Shown here one piece after another: positions 45,934-54,113 of a stretch of DNA of 64,000 bases. Where the stretch lies: contig JAJQCA010000006.1 of assembly GCA_021202985.1 (NCBI GenBank), positions 1 to 64,000 of the forward strand, in the 5' to 3' direction. This DNA comes from Alistipes sp. Lineage in GTDB: Bacteria > Bacteroidota > Bacteroidia > Bacteroidales > Rikenellaceae. The translations under genes were made by a program, and so were the position numbers. A model generated the notes under the pieces. It saw only the letters and a program-made list of their open reading frames with translations. It ran no database searches and had not been told where the DNA came from. Numbering within the stretch: the first letter of the stretch is position 1; each line of letters starts with the position of its first letter.

Positions 45934-47792
45934 TTCCGTTTCTTGATAAGCGATTCGAATTTCGATATTGCCTTCACTGCGTCGGCATAGGTCTCGGCCA
46001 TGTGGCCGGATTCGGCAGGTGAATACTGCGCGTATTCGCAATCGGATATAAGGCCGATATAGTGCGACACGTACTCCTGCGGCACGTCCCGCTTGAGTAG
46101 CTCTTCGCGCACTATCTCCTTGTTGAGTATCCCTGTCGGGATATTGAGCTTGTCGCCCATATAGCCCCAGAGGGCCTTGAGCATCTCCTCGTAGAAACTT
46201 CCCGGGTTGCCTTCCCGCAGGTAGGCTTCCGCGGCCTTGAGCCTTTGCAGGGCGACTTTGTTGGCCCTTTTGCCGCGCACCACTTCCGTATTCCGCATCT
46301 CCTTTATCCTCTTTTGCAGGTAGATAAGGGCGAATGCGAAGGCGGCGAAAATCAACAGGAGCAGGGCGAAATAGGCCGGACTGCCCATAAAACTACCCGA
46401 GCGGAGCGTAAGGGCGGCAGAACCCAGTTTTATAAACCTTATATCCTCGTCCAGCAGGCGAAGTTCCTCGCGGGAGACGCCTGTCACCAGCCCGCCGCCG
46501 CTGTAACCCGTGGCGCGGCCCGTGGAGTCGGGCGAAATGCTGAGCGCTATCTCCTTAGACTCGAGTGTGGTATACTGGCCCGTGCGGGGATTGAAGTAGG
46601 TAAATTTGACCGGTTCGATGTAATATTCACCTTCCGCGCGCGGTATCACAGGGTACTCGAACTGCCGGTAACCCGAGATGCCGGACGCCGTGCGGTTAAG
46701 GCTCTCGGTGGTTTTCACGTTATACTGCTCGAACGAACTGGGCAGGTCCAGCCGCGGGGCCTGCACCAGCGGCAGGTTACCCGAACCGGTTATGCGGACA
46801 ACATAATTGGCCGCCGAGTTGGTCGAGAAGACCTCGTTCTGGAACTCGGCCGTCATCGAAAATTCACCCACCGCTCCGTTGAAACTGTCCGGCGCCCCAT
46901 CGGGCCACTCCTTAACCGTTATAGGCACCGTCGCCGAACTTACCTTGCGGCTAACCTGCTTAACCTCGGGAAATCCGCCGAACAGGTCGTCAAACAGCGA
47001 GTTGCCACGTTGCTGCTCCACGAGCACCTGCACTATAAACGTGTTCTCGAACTGCTCCACGGTGAGCGTCCCCGACTGCTGGGGGTACAGAAGGTAGTCG
47101 AGCACTATACGGCTGTTGTAAACCTTGCCGTTGTAGGTCTCCTTCTGCCAGTTGTAATGGTCGGTGCTGAGCTGCTGGGTCCAGAAGCCGTTGAACGAGG
47201 GTAGTTTCTGCTGCTCGCTCCCCGCGATGGAGACTCGGGTGTACAACTTGAAATAGACCCTCACAGGCTCGCCCTTATAGACGTTGGTCTTGTCGGCGTA
47301 AGCCCTTATAATTATATCGTCCTGCGCTATCTCGGGCGTAGTTTGCTGCTGCTGGCCGCCCTGGCCCCCGCCCTGAGGGCGCTGGGCCCCTCCGCGGCCC
47401 CTCTCCTCAACCACCTCGAACGGTACCGGCCGGGATGTGTAATTCTTCCCGTCCACCACGGCCGTGGCCGGGGGAAGGGTGAAAGTTCCGGCCTTGTCCG
47501 CATGTATCACGTAGGTGAAGATATAGAGATCGACGGTACTGGCCTGCCCGTTTATATTCATATCGAGCCTGCCGACGGAACCCGTCGGGCCGGCTATAAC
47601 CTGAAGTTCCCCCATGTCGGGCGGGATGAAACGGTCCGGACGCTTATGCTTTACGACATATTCGACCCTGAACGTACTGCCCACGGGCACCAATGTGGGC
47701 GCTTCCACATCGATTTCCACATCCTGCCCCAACAGCACGGCCGCCGGGACGGATAAAAAGAATAACGCCAATAGGAATCCGCTAAATCGCAT
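45930..47792 (-). CDS. batD: BatD-like membrane protein
   Basis: 620 residues with a signal peptide (MRFSGFLLALFFLSVPAAV). The long periplasmic part has oxygen-tolerance (BatD) beta domains (VEIDVEAPTLVPVGSTFRVE, PGELQV-like block, RPVPFEVVEE), a Gly/Gln-rich linker near residues 150-165, a membrane helix near residue 480 (YFALLLLIFAAFAFALIYLQ) and a cytoplasmic tail. BatD belongs to the Bat operon of Bacteroidetes. Here batA, batB and batC are not next to it. Translation is coupled to batE. Confidence 0.88.
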   Translation of the reverse strand: MRFSGFLLALFFLSVPAAVLLGQDVEIDVEAPTLVPVGSTFRVEYVVKHKRPDRFIPPDMGELQVIAGPTGSVGRLDMNINGQASTVDLYIFTYVIHADKAGTFTLPPATAVVDGKNYTSRPVPFEVVEERGRGGAQRPQGGGQGGQQQQTTPEIAQDDIIIRAYADKTNVYKGEPVRVYFKLYTRVSIAGSEQQKLPSFNGFWTQQLSTDHYNWQKETYNGKVYNSRIVLDYLLYPQQSGTLTVEQFENTFIVQVLVEQQRGNSLFDDLFGGFPEVKQVSRKVSSATVPITVKEWPDGAPDSFNGAVGEFSMTAEFQNEVFSTNSAANYVVRITGSGNLPLVQAPRLDLPSSFEQYNVKTTESLNRTASGISGYRQFEYPVIPRAEGEYYIEPVKFTYFNPRTGQYTTLESKEIALSISPDSTGRATGYSGGGLVTGVSREELRLLDEDIRFIKLGSAALTLRSGSFMGSPAYFALLLLIFAAFAFALIYLQKRIKEMRNTEVVRGKRANKVALQRLKAAEAYLREGNPGSFYEEMLKALWGYMGDKLNIPTGILNKEIVREELLKRDVPQEYVSHYIGLISDCEYAQYSPAESGHMAETYADAVKAISKFESLIKKRK

Positions 47793-47835
47793 CGTCAGTC
47801 TGAAGTCTGAATTTCCTTGCAAATATTATATGATG

Positions 47836-47843
47836 CAAATATA
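47836..47843 (-). promoter_or_regulatory. Promoter -7 box for batD-batE-recR
   Basis: Minus-strand TATATTTG, an exact TAnnTTTG match, ends 43 bases before the batD ATG. A TTTA about 24 bases upstream is the nearest -33 candidate. Confidence 0.55.
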
Positions 47844-48232
47844 CGAAAAGACTCCCGAAAATTAGACTAAAGTAAACGAACCGAAATAGGCGGCTGGTAA
47901 TGTGGGTAGTACAACCAAATTCGCCATATATTACCGGGAGGCAAAAAGCCGACTGTATAAAGGTCAGGCAGACGAAAAGTTACTTATCCGTTGCAATTCC
48001 GATAGAAATAAGACCCTGTCAGGAGGACCCTCCGGCACTCCGAAAAATTTTAATGGGACTCGCATACGGGTCAATGCCCACCGGGCAGGTGCGTTTTATA
48101 ATAGGCCGGGGCCGTCCAACCCCGCAATAATAATATCGGAGAGCTACATAAATGCGGTTAAACAGGCACCGTGGTAGTAGTAACCTGAATTTATTATGCG
48201 GGAGGTCTGGAAGTAAAAGTCCGACGCCGGCT
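47844..48232. other. Intergenic region without a recognised gene
   Basis: About 390 bases between the batD promoter and the stop of the last carotenoid-operon gene. The plus-strand open frames here have no family features. I see no tRNA, repeat or strong terminator. Confidence 0.4.
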
Positions 48233-48961
48233 TCACCGCCGGTAAAGTTCGTCCCTTACCCAGATAAAATCCGGCTCCGTATTGAGGATCTTCCGGTAAA
48301 TTTCGCCGGCCCTTTCCGGTGAACCGGTTTCCGTTTCGTATTGTGCGAGCATGGTAAGCAGATTAAGGTAAAACCAGTTACGGGCCGATTCATGCCGGGA
48401 TTCCATAATCCCGACCGCATCGTAAAGGTAACCCATGCCCTTGGCTTTATCTCCGCCGAAGACACCGGGGCAATGGTAATACATGTTCCCCAGGTCGGAA
48501 ACCGCCTGCACATTGGCCGGGTCCAGGAAGTAGGCTTTCTTGATAAGTTTCATACACTGCGGACCCAAGACAGGGGCTTTGAGTTTGTTAAGTTCCATAC
48601 GGTATGCAATGAATATCCCTTTGAGTGAAGTTGCGGTAGCGTTGTCCGGTGCTGCGCTTAATATCCTGTCGACGAGTATATCCGCTTTATCGATATAATC
48701 TTTGGCTTCCGACTTCCGGCCGACTCCCAGCAGGTAACCGGTATGGGCGTAATAATATTCGGCAAGTTCGAGTTTCTGTGAAAGCGACGGAGTACCCGAA
48801 TTCTCGAGTGCCCTTATAACTCTTTCCCATGCGGCCATGTCGCCGCTTATATAGGCATTGTAAATTTCGTCGGAGTATTGTTTTTGTGCCGAAGTATTTA
48901 TGCCGGATATAACCAGGGCGATTAAGAGGAGGGCTGCCGGTATATATTTCTTCCTTTCCAT
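48233..48961 (-). CDS. Exported TPR-like protein, last gene of the carotenoid operon
   Basis: 242 residues with a signal peptide (MERKKYIPAALLLIALVISGINTSA). The mature part is alpha-helical with tetratricopeptide-like pairs (LAEYYYAHTGYLLGVGRKSE, YLDPANVQAVSDLGNMYYH-type spacing, AGEIYRKILNTEPDF). No catalytic motif is seen. It overlaps the glycosyltransferase gene by 40 bases, so it is certainly co-translated with the carotenoid genes. It could organise or position the lipid-modifying enzymes or have an unrelated role. I do not recognise an orthologue. Confidence 0.7.
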   Translation of the reverse strand: MERKKYIPAALLLIALVISGINTSAQKQYSDEIYNAYISGDMAAWERVIRALENSGTPSLSQKLELAEYYYAHTGYLLGVGRKSEAKDYIDKADILVDRILSAAPDNATATSLKGIFIAYRMELNKLKAPVLGPQCMKLIKKAYFLDPANVQAVSDLGNMYYHCPGVFGGDKAKGMGYLYDAVGIMESRHESARNWFYLNLLTMLAQYETETGSPERAGEIYRKILNTEPDFIWVRDELYRR

Positions 48962-50031
48962 GTGAGGTTTTTCTTTCGGCGGGTAACCGCTGCTTTTAGT
49001 GTGATAATCCATAATACTATGTGTTGGGGTACAATCGAGAGTACGTTTATCAGGGTATTCTGACGGCTTGCCACGGAAACGGATATCCTTACGGCAATAA
49101 TTATCGTCAAATAGGACCAACCGGCAACCGGTCCGTTGTAAATAAATATCCAGAACGGAGCCACCGTGGTCGCCACTACGAATAAGAGGCACACGGTGAC
49201 ACTGCCGCCGAAGAAGTCGAAAATGTTTTTAGAAAAGCCGTCTACCGCTTCACGAAAATTATTGTACATCCGGCAACCGATATCGTCCCTTCCCAGAAGA
49301 GTAGCCACCCGCGCCCCCTCCCTTTTGTAGAATTTTATTATGGCGATATCCTCTACCGCGGAGTTCCTGAAGCGGCTATGGGGCACGAGATTGTCATACA
49401 TGCCCTTTGTGAACATCATAAATTGTCCGTTGGCGGCAGCAAGGGACGGCCGTGGGGACAACCTCACCGCTTTTAGGGGTAGGAGCGACAGGAGAATCCA
49501 GTTCATCAGCGGCACGGTAAGCCGGCTGCCCGGGTTGTCCATTATCTGCCGGGGGAATACGGAAAGCAGTTGCAGCCCATATTTTTCCATGTAATTGACC
49601 GACCTTACTACGGCGCTTTTTTTCAGGGTCACATCGGCATCCACGAACAGCAATATATCGCCCGACGCCACAAGGGAGAGCCGGTGGCAGGCATGGTTTT
49701 TCCCCAACCATCCTGCAGGCAACCGGCTGCCTTGCAGGACTTTTACTTTACCGTCACTCGCGGAGTACCGGGCGGCGACCGCGAATGTTCGGTCGGCGGA
49801 CATGTCGTCGTATACGACCAGCTCATAAACTTCGTCCCGCCAAACTTTAAAACCCTCCAGCAACCTCCCGATATTCTCCTCCTCGTTACGGGCCGGAACC
49901 AGAACGGACACCCTTTTACTATCCCCGTCCGCTTCCCCGGAAGGTAAGTAGGGTCTGCCGGCCATATTGTAAAGGGCCACCATTAGACGCACCATACCGA
50001 ACCCGAACAGTATCCATCCCACAGTCACCAT
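48922..50031 (-). CDS. Family 2 glycosyltransferase, CruC/CrtQ-like
   Basis: 369 residues. N-terminal membrane helix (VGWILFGFGMVRLMVALY), GT-A domain (VSVLVPARNEEENIG, D131-A-D133 in LLFVDADVTL, EDIAIIKFYKREG) and two or three C-terminal helices (VTVCLLFVVATTVAPFWIFI). GT2 enzymes such as CrtQ of Staphylococcus and CruC of Chlorobaculum attach glucose to hydroxylated or carboxylated carotenoids. Its place after a CruF-type hydratase and an acyltransferase makes carotenoid glycosylation the best guess. The start at ATG 50031 overlaps the acyltransferase gene by 7 bases; a GTG at 50058 is the alternative. Confidence 0.8.
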   Translation of the reverse strand: MVTVGWILFGFGMVRLMVALYNMAGRPYLPSGEADGDSKRVSVLVPARNEEENIGRLLEGFKVWRDEVYELVVYDDMSADRTFAVAARYSASDGKVKVLQGSRLPAGWLGKNHACHRLSLVASGDILLFVDADVTLKKSAVVRSVNYMEKYGLQLLSVFPRQIMDNPGSRLTVPLMNWILLSLLPLKAVRLSPRPSLAAANGQFMMFTKGMYDNLVPHSRFRNSAVEDIAIIKFYKREGARVATLLGRDDIGCRMYNNFREAVDGFSKNIFDFFGGSVTVCLLFVVATTVAPFWIFIYNGPVAGWSYLTIIIAVRISVSVASRQNTLINVLSIVPQHIVLWIITLKAAVTRRKKNLTWKGRNIYRQPSS

Positions 50032-50648
50032 GCCGTCGAATATTGAGAGGCTAAACACTCGTTATAGAAGAGGTTGTAGGCATATTCCAGTTCCGGCATC
50101 GATGTAAAGGAGGAAGGGTTTACCGTCTTATGGTAAATGTTCAATGAAGGTTTTTTGCAGGGGCCGTAGTCGATAAGGTTTACATTGAAAACTATCCGGT
50201 ATTCATTGCCGATAAATTTTATAACGTACCGCGTTCCGGAATGGAAACATACCGGAGTTTTATAGAGCGACAAGATTTCCCCCTGTGGAAAGACGAGGAC
50301 CATGTTTTCCGGGTTCCCCATCAATCCGGAGGCATACCGCATCGAGTCTATCATGGTTCGGGAATTTTTCCTGATGGAGAAACAGCCGCACCGGTTCATT
50401 ACCATATGTTTCCGGAGCTGTTCTTCGAGCATCATCACGTACAGTTTGCGGCCGTACACCTGCTTGTTCAGCCTGTATTGTATAAACCCGTCCCACCATG
50501 AAAAATGGTTGGCAAACATCAGTAAGGGATAGGGGCCGGGGTCCGCCTTCCCGATAATATTCACCTGCCGGAAATGGCTGTCCATGTATGGTCCGGAACA
50601 AAAATCCGCGAGCCATTTACCTGAAAGCGTATGGCGTGCCTCTATCAT
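50025..50648 (-). CDS. PlsC-like acyltransferase, CruD-like role
   Basis: 207 residues. The HX4D acyltransferase motif is H48-FSWW-D53 in FANHFSWWDGF, and FPQGE (120-124) stands where FPEGTRS is usual. It is shorter than most PlsC enzymes and lacks a clear membrane helix. In Chlorobaculum an acyltransferase (CruD) puts a fatty acid on the glucose of the carotenoid glucoside, and here the gene is embedded between the hydratase and glycosyltransferase genes, so the same step is inferred. The start overlaps the cruF stop (ATGA). Confidence 0.75.
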   Translation of the reverse strand: MIEARHTLSGKWLADFCSGPYMDSHFRQVNIIGKADPGPYPLLMFANHFSWWDGFIQYRLNKQVYGRKLYVMMLEEQLRKHMVMNRCGCFSIRKNSRTMIDSMRYASGLMGNPENMVLVFPQGEILSLYKTPVCFHSGTRYVIKFIGNEYRIVFNVNLIDYGPCKKPSLNIYHKTVNPSSFTSMPELEYAYNLFYNECLASQYSTAW

Positions 50649-51295
50649 TTTAAAAAGAGTTGGGAAAAGGTACCGATAACGATGAAGAAAACTATCTGGG
50701 CGGCGTAAAGAAACCGTGCGGAGGGATTGTCGTGGCGCAACGGAAAGAGCTCGTAACCGGTATGGTAAACCAGCGAGGCGGCAAACCAGACCACAAAGTT
50801 CCTCGGCGGAGGATAGCCCGAACCGAAACTCCACATTTCCATATACGGCGCGACCCATTCCACGACCAGGTCGTACAGGACCATCAGGAGCGAAGCGCAC
50901 AGGACCCTGCCTGGAGCTGTCCCGCATATCTTGTCGGCTAACAGGTGAGTCGAATAGACGAGGAAAAGCCAGTTCAGGCCTATTATAAGCGGCGTTCCCT
51001 CCACGAGCGGCGCAAGGCCGCGGCCGTAAGAATAGTCTCCGAAGACACTCCCGGTGGCTACGCCGTAATATTCGAGCAGGAAGGATGAAATAACTATGAA
51101 TACACCCCACGCGATTTGTGCCGGCTTGCGGTCCCGGTTGAAATAAAATACGGAAAAAATCACGAGCAGAAGCGACAAGGCCGTTATCGAAATAAAAAGG
51201 TTCCTTGTAAATGGTATCATGAACAACAGCGCACCCACGGCATAAAACCGAACGTACACCATAGGCATTTCTTTTTCGATTCGCCATTTATTCAT
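50645..51295 (-). CDS. cruF: CruF-type carotenoid 1',2'-hydratase
   Basis: 216 residues, an integral membrane protein with about six helices. Segments VFIVISSFLLEYYGVATG, FGDYSYG, EWVAPYMEMWSFGSGYPPPRN and FVVWFAASLVYHTGYE are typical of the DUF422/CruF family. CruF adds water across the terminal double bond of an acyclic carotene, giving a tertiary hydroxyl without O2. The start at 51295 overlaps the upstream desaturase by 8 bases. It lies between a desaturase and the acyltransferase, as expected for a pathway that then decorates the hydroxyl. High confidence in family, moderate in exact substrate. Confidence 0.85.
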   Translation of the reverse strand: MNKWRIEKEMPMVYVRFYAVGALLFMIPFTRNLFISITALSLLLVIFSVFYFNRDRKPAQIAWGVFIVISSFLLEYYGVATGSVFGDYSYGRGLAPLVEGTPLIIGLNWLFLVYSTHLLADKICGTAPGRVLCASLLMVLYDLVVEWVAPYMEMWSFGSGYPPPRNFVVWFAASLVYHTGYELFPLRHDNPSARFLYAAQIVFFIVIGTFSQLFLK

Positions 51296-52775
51296 GGACC
51301 ATATATTTAGCCGAAATTTCATCGCAGACTATCGACGCGCTCGCAAGGCAAAGGGGTATGCCGCCCCCGGGGTGCACGCTTCCGCCCACGAAATAGAGGT
51401 TGTCGACCGACTTGAGCATATTCGGATGCCGCATGAAGGCTGCCAATGCCGAGTTGGACGAAGCGCCGTAGAGTGCCCCGCCGGCGCTTGAGGTGGCGCT
51501 TTCGATGGTTTGCGGCGTTGCAACCTCCTCTCCCGAGATATGCTTTTCTATATCGGTACCGAGGGTCCGGTCTATCTTTCCTATAATGTTTGCCCTTGCC
51601 CTTGCTACCACGGAGTTCCACTGCTGTCCGGAATCCGACGGGACGTTTATCATTACGAACCAGTTTTCACAACCCGCGGGAGCGTCCGCTGGTACGGCCT
51701 TCGAACTTATAAAAATATATACCGTATTGTCGTCTGCTATTTCCGAGCGCCTGAATATATATTCGAACTCTTTCTTATAATCATCCGCGAACAGGATATT
51801 GTGCAGGTCCAGCTGCGGGTAGGTGCGGTCGATCCGCCAGTAAAAAATAAGGGCGGACGACGACGGTTCGCTCCTGCCGAGCCGCCTCCCGAGAGGATGG
51901 TCCCGGAGCAGATTCCGGGCAAGGTATTTTACATCCGCATCGGAAACCACCATATAGTAAGATTCGAATCCTTCGTCGGTCTCCAGCCCGGCAACCTTTC
52001 CATCCCTCACTACTATTTGCGTCACAGCCCGGCCGAACCTGAACCCTACACCCTGCCTTCGGGCGAGGCCATACAAACCTTCCACAATGGAATACATCCC
52101 CTTCTCCGGGAAGAACGCACCTATGTTGTTCTCAAGGTGGGCTATCATGTTCAACGTCGCAGGAGCGCGGTACGGGTCGGAACCGTTATACGTGGCGTAA
52201 CGGTCGAATATCTTCACCAGCCTCGGGTCTTTGAAGTCACGGCGGTTCGCACCGTGCATGGTCCGCATGAAATCCAGCCTGCGCAATTTGCGGGCGATAT
52301 TCTTATAGGCCGGTGTGTTGAAATTCGACAGTTTATGGAAGTTACTGAACAGGAACACCGGTGCGCTCAGGTCGTAGACCTCTTTGGAACGCTCCAGCCG
52401 CTCGAATAAGGACGGGGCATCGACTATGCCAGTCCGCTCGATTTCCGATGCGAGGCCGGCCCGGTCCTGATAGAAGGTAAAAACATCCCCTTCGGGAAAG
52501 AAATACCTGCAGTTTACTTCGAGCCGGCGGTATGGAATATGGTCCCGCATCGATTCGCCGCACAGGGAGAATAATTCCTCCGCAAGGTGCGGAAGGGTGA
52601 ATAACGAAGGCCCCGTGTCGAAACGGTATCCGTTTGTCCGCAGTTGGGATATCTTACCTCCGGGTGTCCGGTTTTTCTCGTAAACGGTTACGTCGAACCC
52701 GAGTGCCGCAAGCCTGACGGCCGCCGCCAAACCTCCTATGCCGGAACCGATTACCGCTGCTTTTTTTCTTTCCAT
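51288..52775 (-). CDS. CrtI-family carotenoid desaturase, second copy (CrtD-like)
   Basis: 495 residues. FAD-binding N-terminus (AAVIGSGIGGLAAAVRLA, VYEKNRTPGGKI), RFDTGPSLFT, and the C-terminal FAD segment FVGGSVHPGGGIPLCLASA are hallmarks of CrtI-type desaturases/isomerases. With one phytoene desaturase already in the operon and a CruF hydratase next to it, this copy is probably a CrtD-like 3',4'-desaturase or a second-stage desaturase; that split is inference. The start at 52775 overlaps idi by 25 bases. Confidence 0.85.
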   Translation of the reverse strand: MERKKAAVIGSGIGGLAAAVRLAALGFDVTVYEKNRTPGGKISQLRTNGYRFDTGPSLFTLPHLAEELFSLCGESMRDHIPYRRLEVNCRYFFPEGDVFTFYQDRAGLASEIERTGIVDAPSLFERLERSKEVYDLSAPVFLFSNFHKLSNFNTPAYKNIARKLRRLDFMRTMHGANRRDFKDPRLVKIFDRYATYNGSDPYRAPATLNMIAHLENNIGAFFPEKGMYSIVEGLYGLARRQGVGFRFGRAVTQIVVRDGKVAGLETDEGFESYYMVVSDADVKYLARNLLRDHPLGRRLGRSEPSSSALIFYWRIDRTYPQLDLHNILFADDYKKEFEYIFRRSEIADDNTVYIFISSKAVPADAPAGCENWFVMINVPSDSGQQWNSVVARARANIIGKIDRTLGTDIEKHISGEEVATPQTIESATSSAGGALYGASSNSALAAFMRHPNMLKSVDNLYFVGGSVHPGGGIPLCLASASIVCDEISAKYMVHE

Positions 52776-53278
52776 CGCACCATTTCTCCTGAAAAATGAT
52801 ACAGTATCAACCGGAACCATACGGCATATTTACCGGGGATTCTCCGTATCTCCTCCGAAATAAGCGTGAGCGGCATAAACCTGAAATCCATAACTTCGCT
52901 GGGATTCGGCACCGGTTCCCGGTCGGACACACCGGTAAATATATGGTCGTACTCATGTTCCGTAAGGCCTCCACCCACGTCGGCTTTATAAATGAAATTA
53001 CCCCTGCCAAACAGGTCGCAACGGATTCCCATCTCCTCCTCCAACCTCCTGACTGCCGCATCGGAAGCGCTTTCCCCCGGCAAGGGATGGCTGCAACAGG
53101 CATTTGCCCACAATCCGGGAGAATGGTATTTCGTCAGCGCCCTTCGCTGGATAAGCATTTCCCCCCTGCCGTTGAATATTAAAACCGATATAGCCCTGTG
53201 GAGCGTCCCTTCCTTGTGCGCGTCCAGCTTTGGCATCCGGCCTGTCGGATTGTCCTTATCGTCGACGAGTATAACCAT
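52751..53278 (-). CDS. idi: Type 1 isopentenyl diphosphate isomerase
   Basis: 175 residues, Nudix fold. Catalytic-cysteine region WANACCSHPLPGES (C61/C62), Nudix helix DAAVRRLEEEMGI and the EHEYDHIF metal/acid segment agree with type 1 Idi. It interconverts IPP and DMAPP, supplying both units for prenyl chain building. It lies 1 base after crtB and feeds the carotenoid branch. A GGPP synthase is not in the window and must be elsewhere. Confidence 0.92.
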   Translation of the reverse strand: MVILVDDKDNPTGRMPKLDAHKEGTLHRAISVLIFNGRGEMLIQRRALTKYHSPGLWANACCSHPLPGESASDAAVRRLEEEMGIRCDLFGRGNFIYKADVGGGLTEHEYDHIFTGVSDREPVPNPSEVMDFRFMPLTLISEEIRRIPGKYAVWFRLILYHFSGEMVRWKEKKQR

Positions 53279-53279
53279 G

Positions 53280-54110
53280 TCAGATAAATTTGTGCGTAAG
53301 GCAGGCCCTGCCCAGAAGCCATGCTTTTTTACGGTTGGAGACCCTTACCCTCCGCCTCATAAGCAATTCGGCCGGGGTGTTACCGATGGCTTTGGCGAGC
53401 GACAGGTAATAGAGATACGCGGTGTAAACCCCGAGACGAGCGCACGACGGCAGCTCCCTTATCCCTTTTTCGGCTATGGAAAAGTCTTCGTATATCTCCG
53501 ACAGTATCCGTTGTTTACTTTCTTCGTTTATCGACCGGTCGTTAAGAAGCGGGAAATAGACGCGGTGGAGTCCGATAATGTCGTTGCGGATATCGCGCAG
53601 GAAATTTACTTTCTGGAACGCGGCGCCCAGGCGCACGGCGTACGGCCGGAGCCGCTCGTATTCCCTTTCGTCGCCCTGCACGAATATTTTAAGGCACATC
53701 AACCCCACCACCTCGGCGGAACCGTAAATATACTCTTTCAACTTCCCCTCGTCGAACCTTTCTTCCGTGAGGTCCATCTTCATACTGTTAAGAAAACTAT
53801 CGACAAGGTCGTTCCCTATTCCATAGGTTCTTACCGTCTTCTGAAACGAATTGACGACGGGGTTGGTGCTTATTCCCCGCGTAAGGGCCATTCGGTACTC
53901 GTTTTCCAGCTCATCCAGCAAAGCCCGCCTGTCGTAACCGTGGAACGAATCGACAATCTCGTCGGCAAGCCTTACGAAACCGTACAATCCGTAAACCGCG
54001 GGCCGGATAGCCGCCGAAAGGCATCGCGTACCGACAGAGAAAGAGGTGCTGTACCTCTCGGTGACAACCCTGCTGATATCGAAAGAGACTGTTTCGTACA
54101 GCTTCTCCAT
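53280..54110 (-). CDS. crtB: Phytoene synthase (CrtB family)
   Basis: 276 residues, squalene/phytoene synthase family. The two Asp-rich metal sites are seen: D50-EIV-D54 in RLADEIVDSFH and D173-IRN-D177 in FLRDIRNDIIG. EVVGLMCLK and AFQKVNFLRD are typical of phytoene synthases. It joins two GGPP to 15-cis-phytoene at the inner membrane. Dehydrosqualene or squalene synthesis is the alternative, but the two CrtI desaturases and the CruF hydratase favour C40. It starts 3 bases after the first crtI. Confidence 0.9.
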   Translation of the reverse strand: MEKLYETVSFDISRVVTERYSTSFSVGTRCLSAAIRPAVYGLYGFVRLADEIVDSFHGYDRRALLDELENEYRMALTRGISTNPVVNSFQKTVRTYGIGNDLVDSFLNSMKMDLTEERFDEGKLKEYIYGSAEVVGLMCLKIFVQGDEREYERLRPYAVRLGAAFQKVNFLRDIRNDIIGLHRVYFPLLNDRSINEESKQRILSEIYEDFSIAEKGIRELPSCARLGVYTAYLYYLSLAKAIGNTPAELLMRRRVRVSNRKKAWLLGRACLTHKFI

Positions 54111-54113
54111 ACG

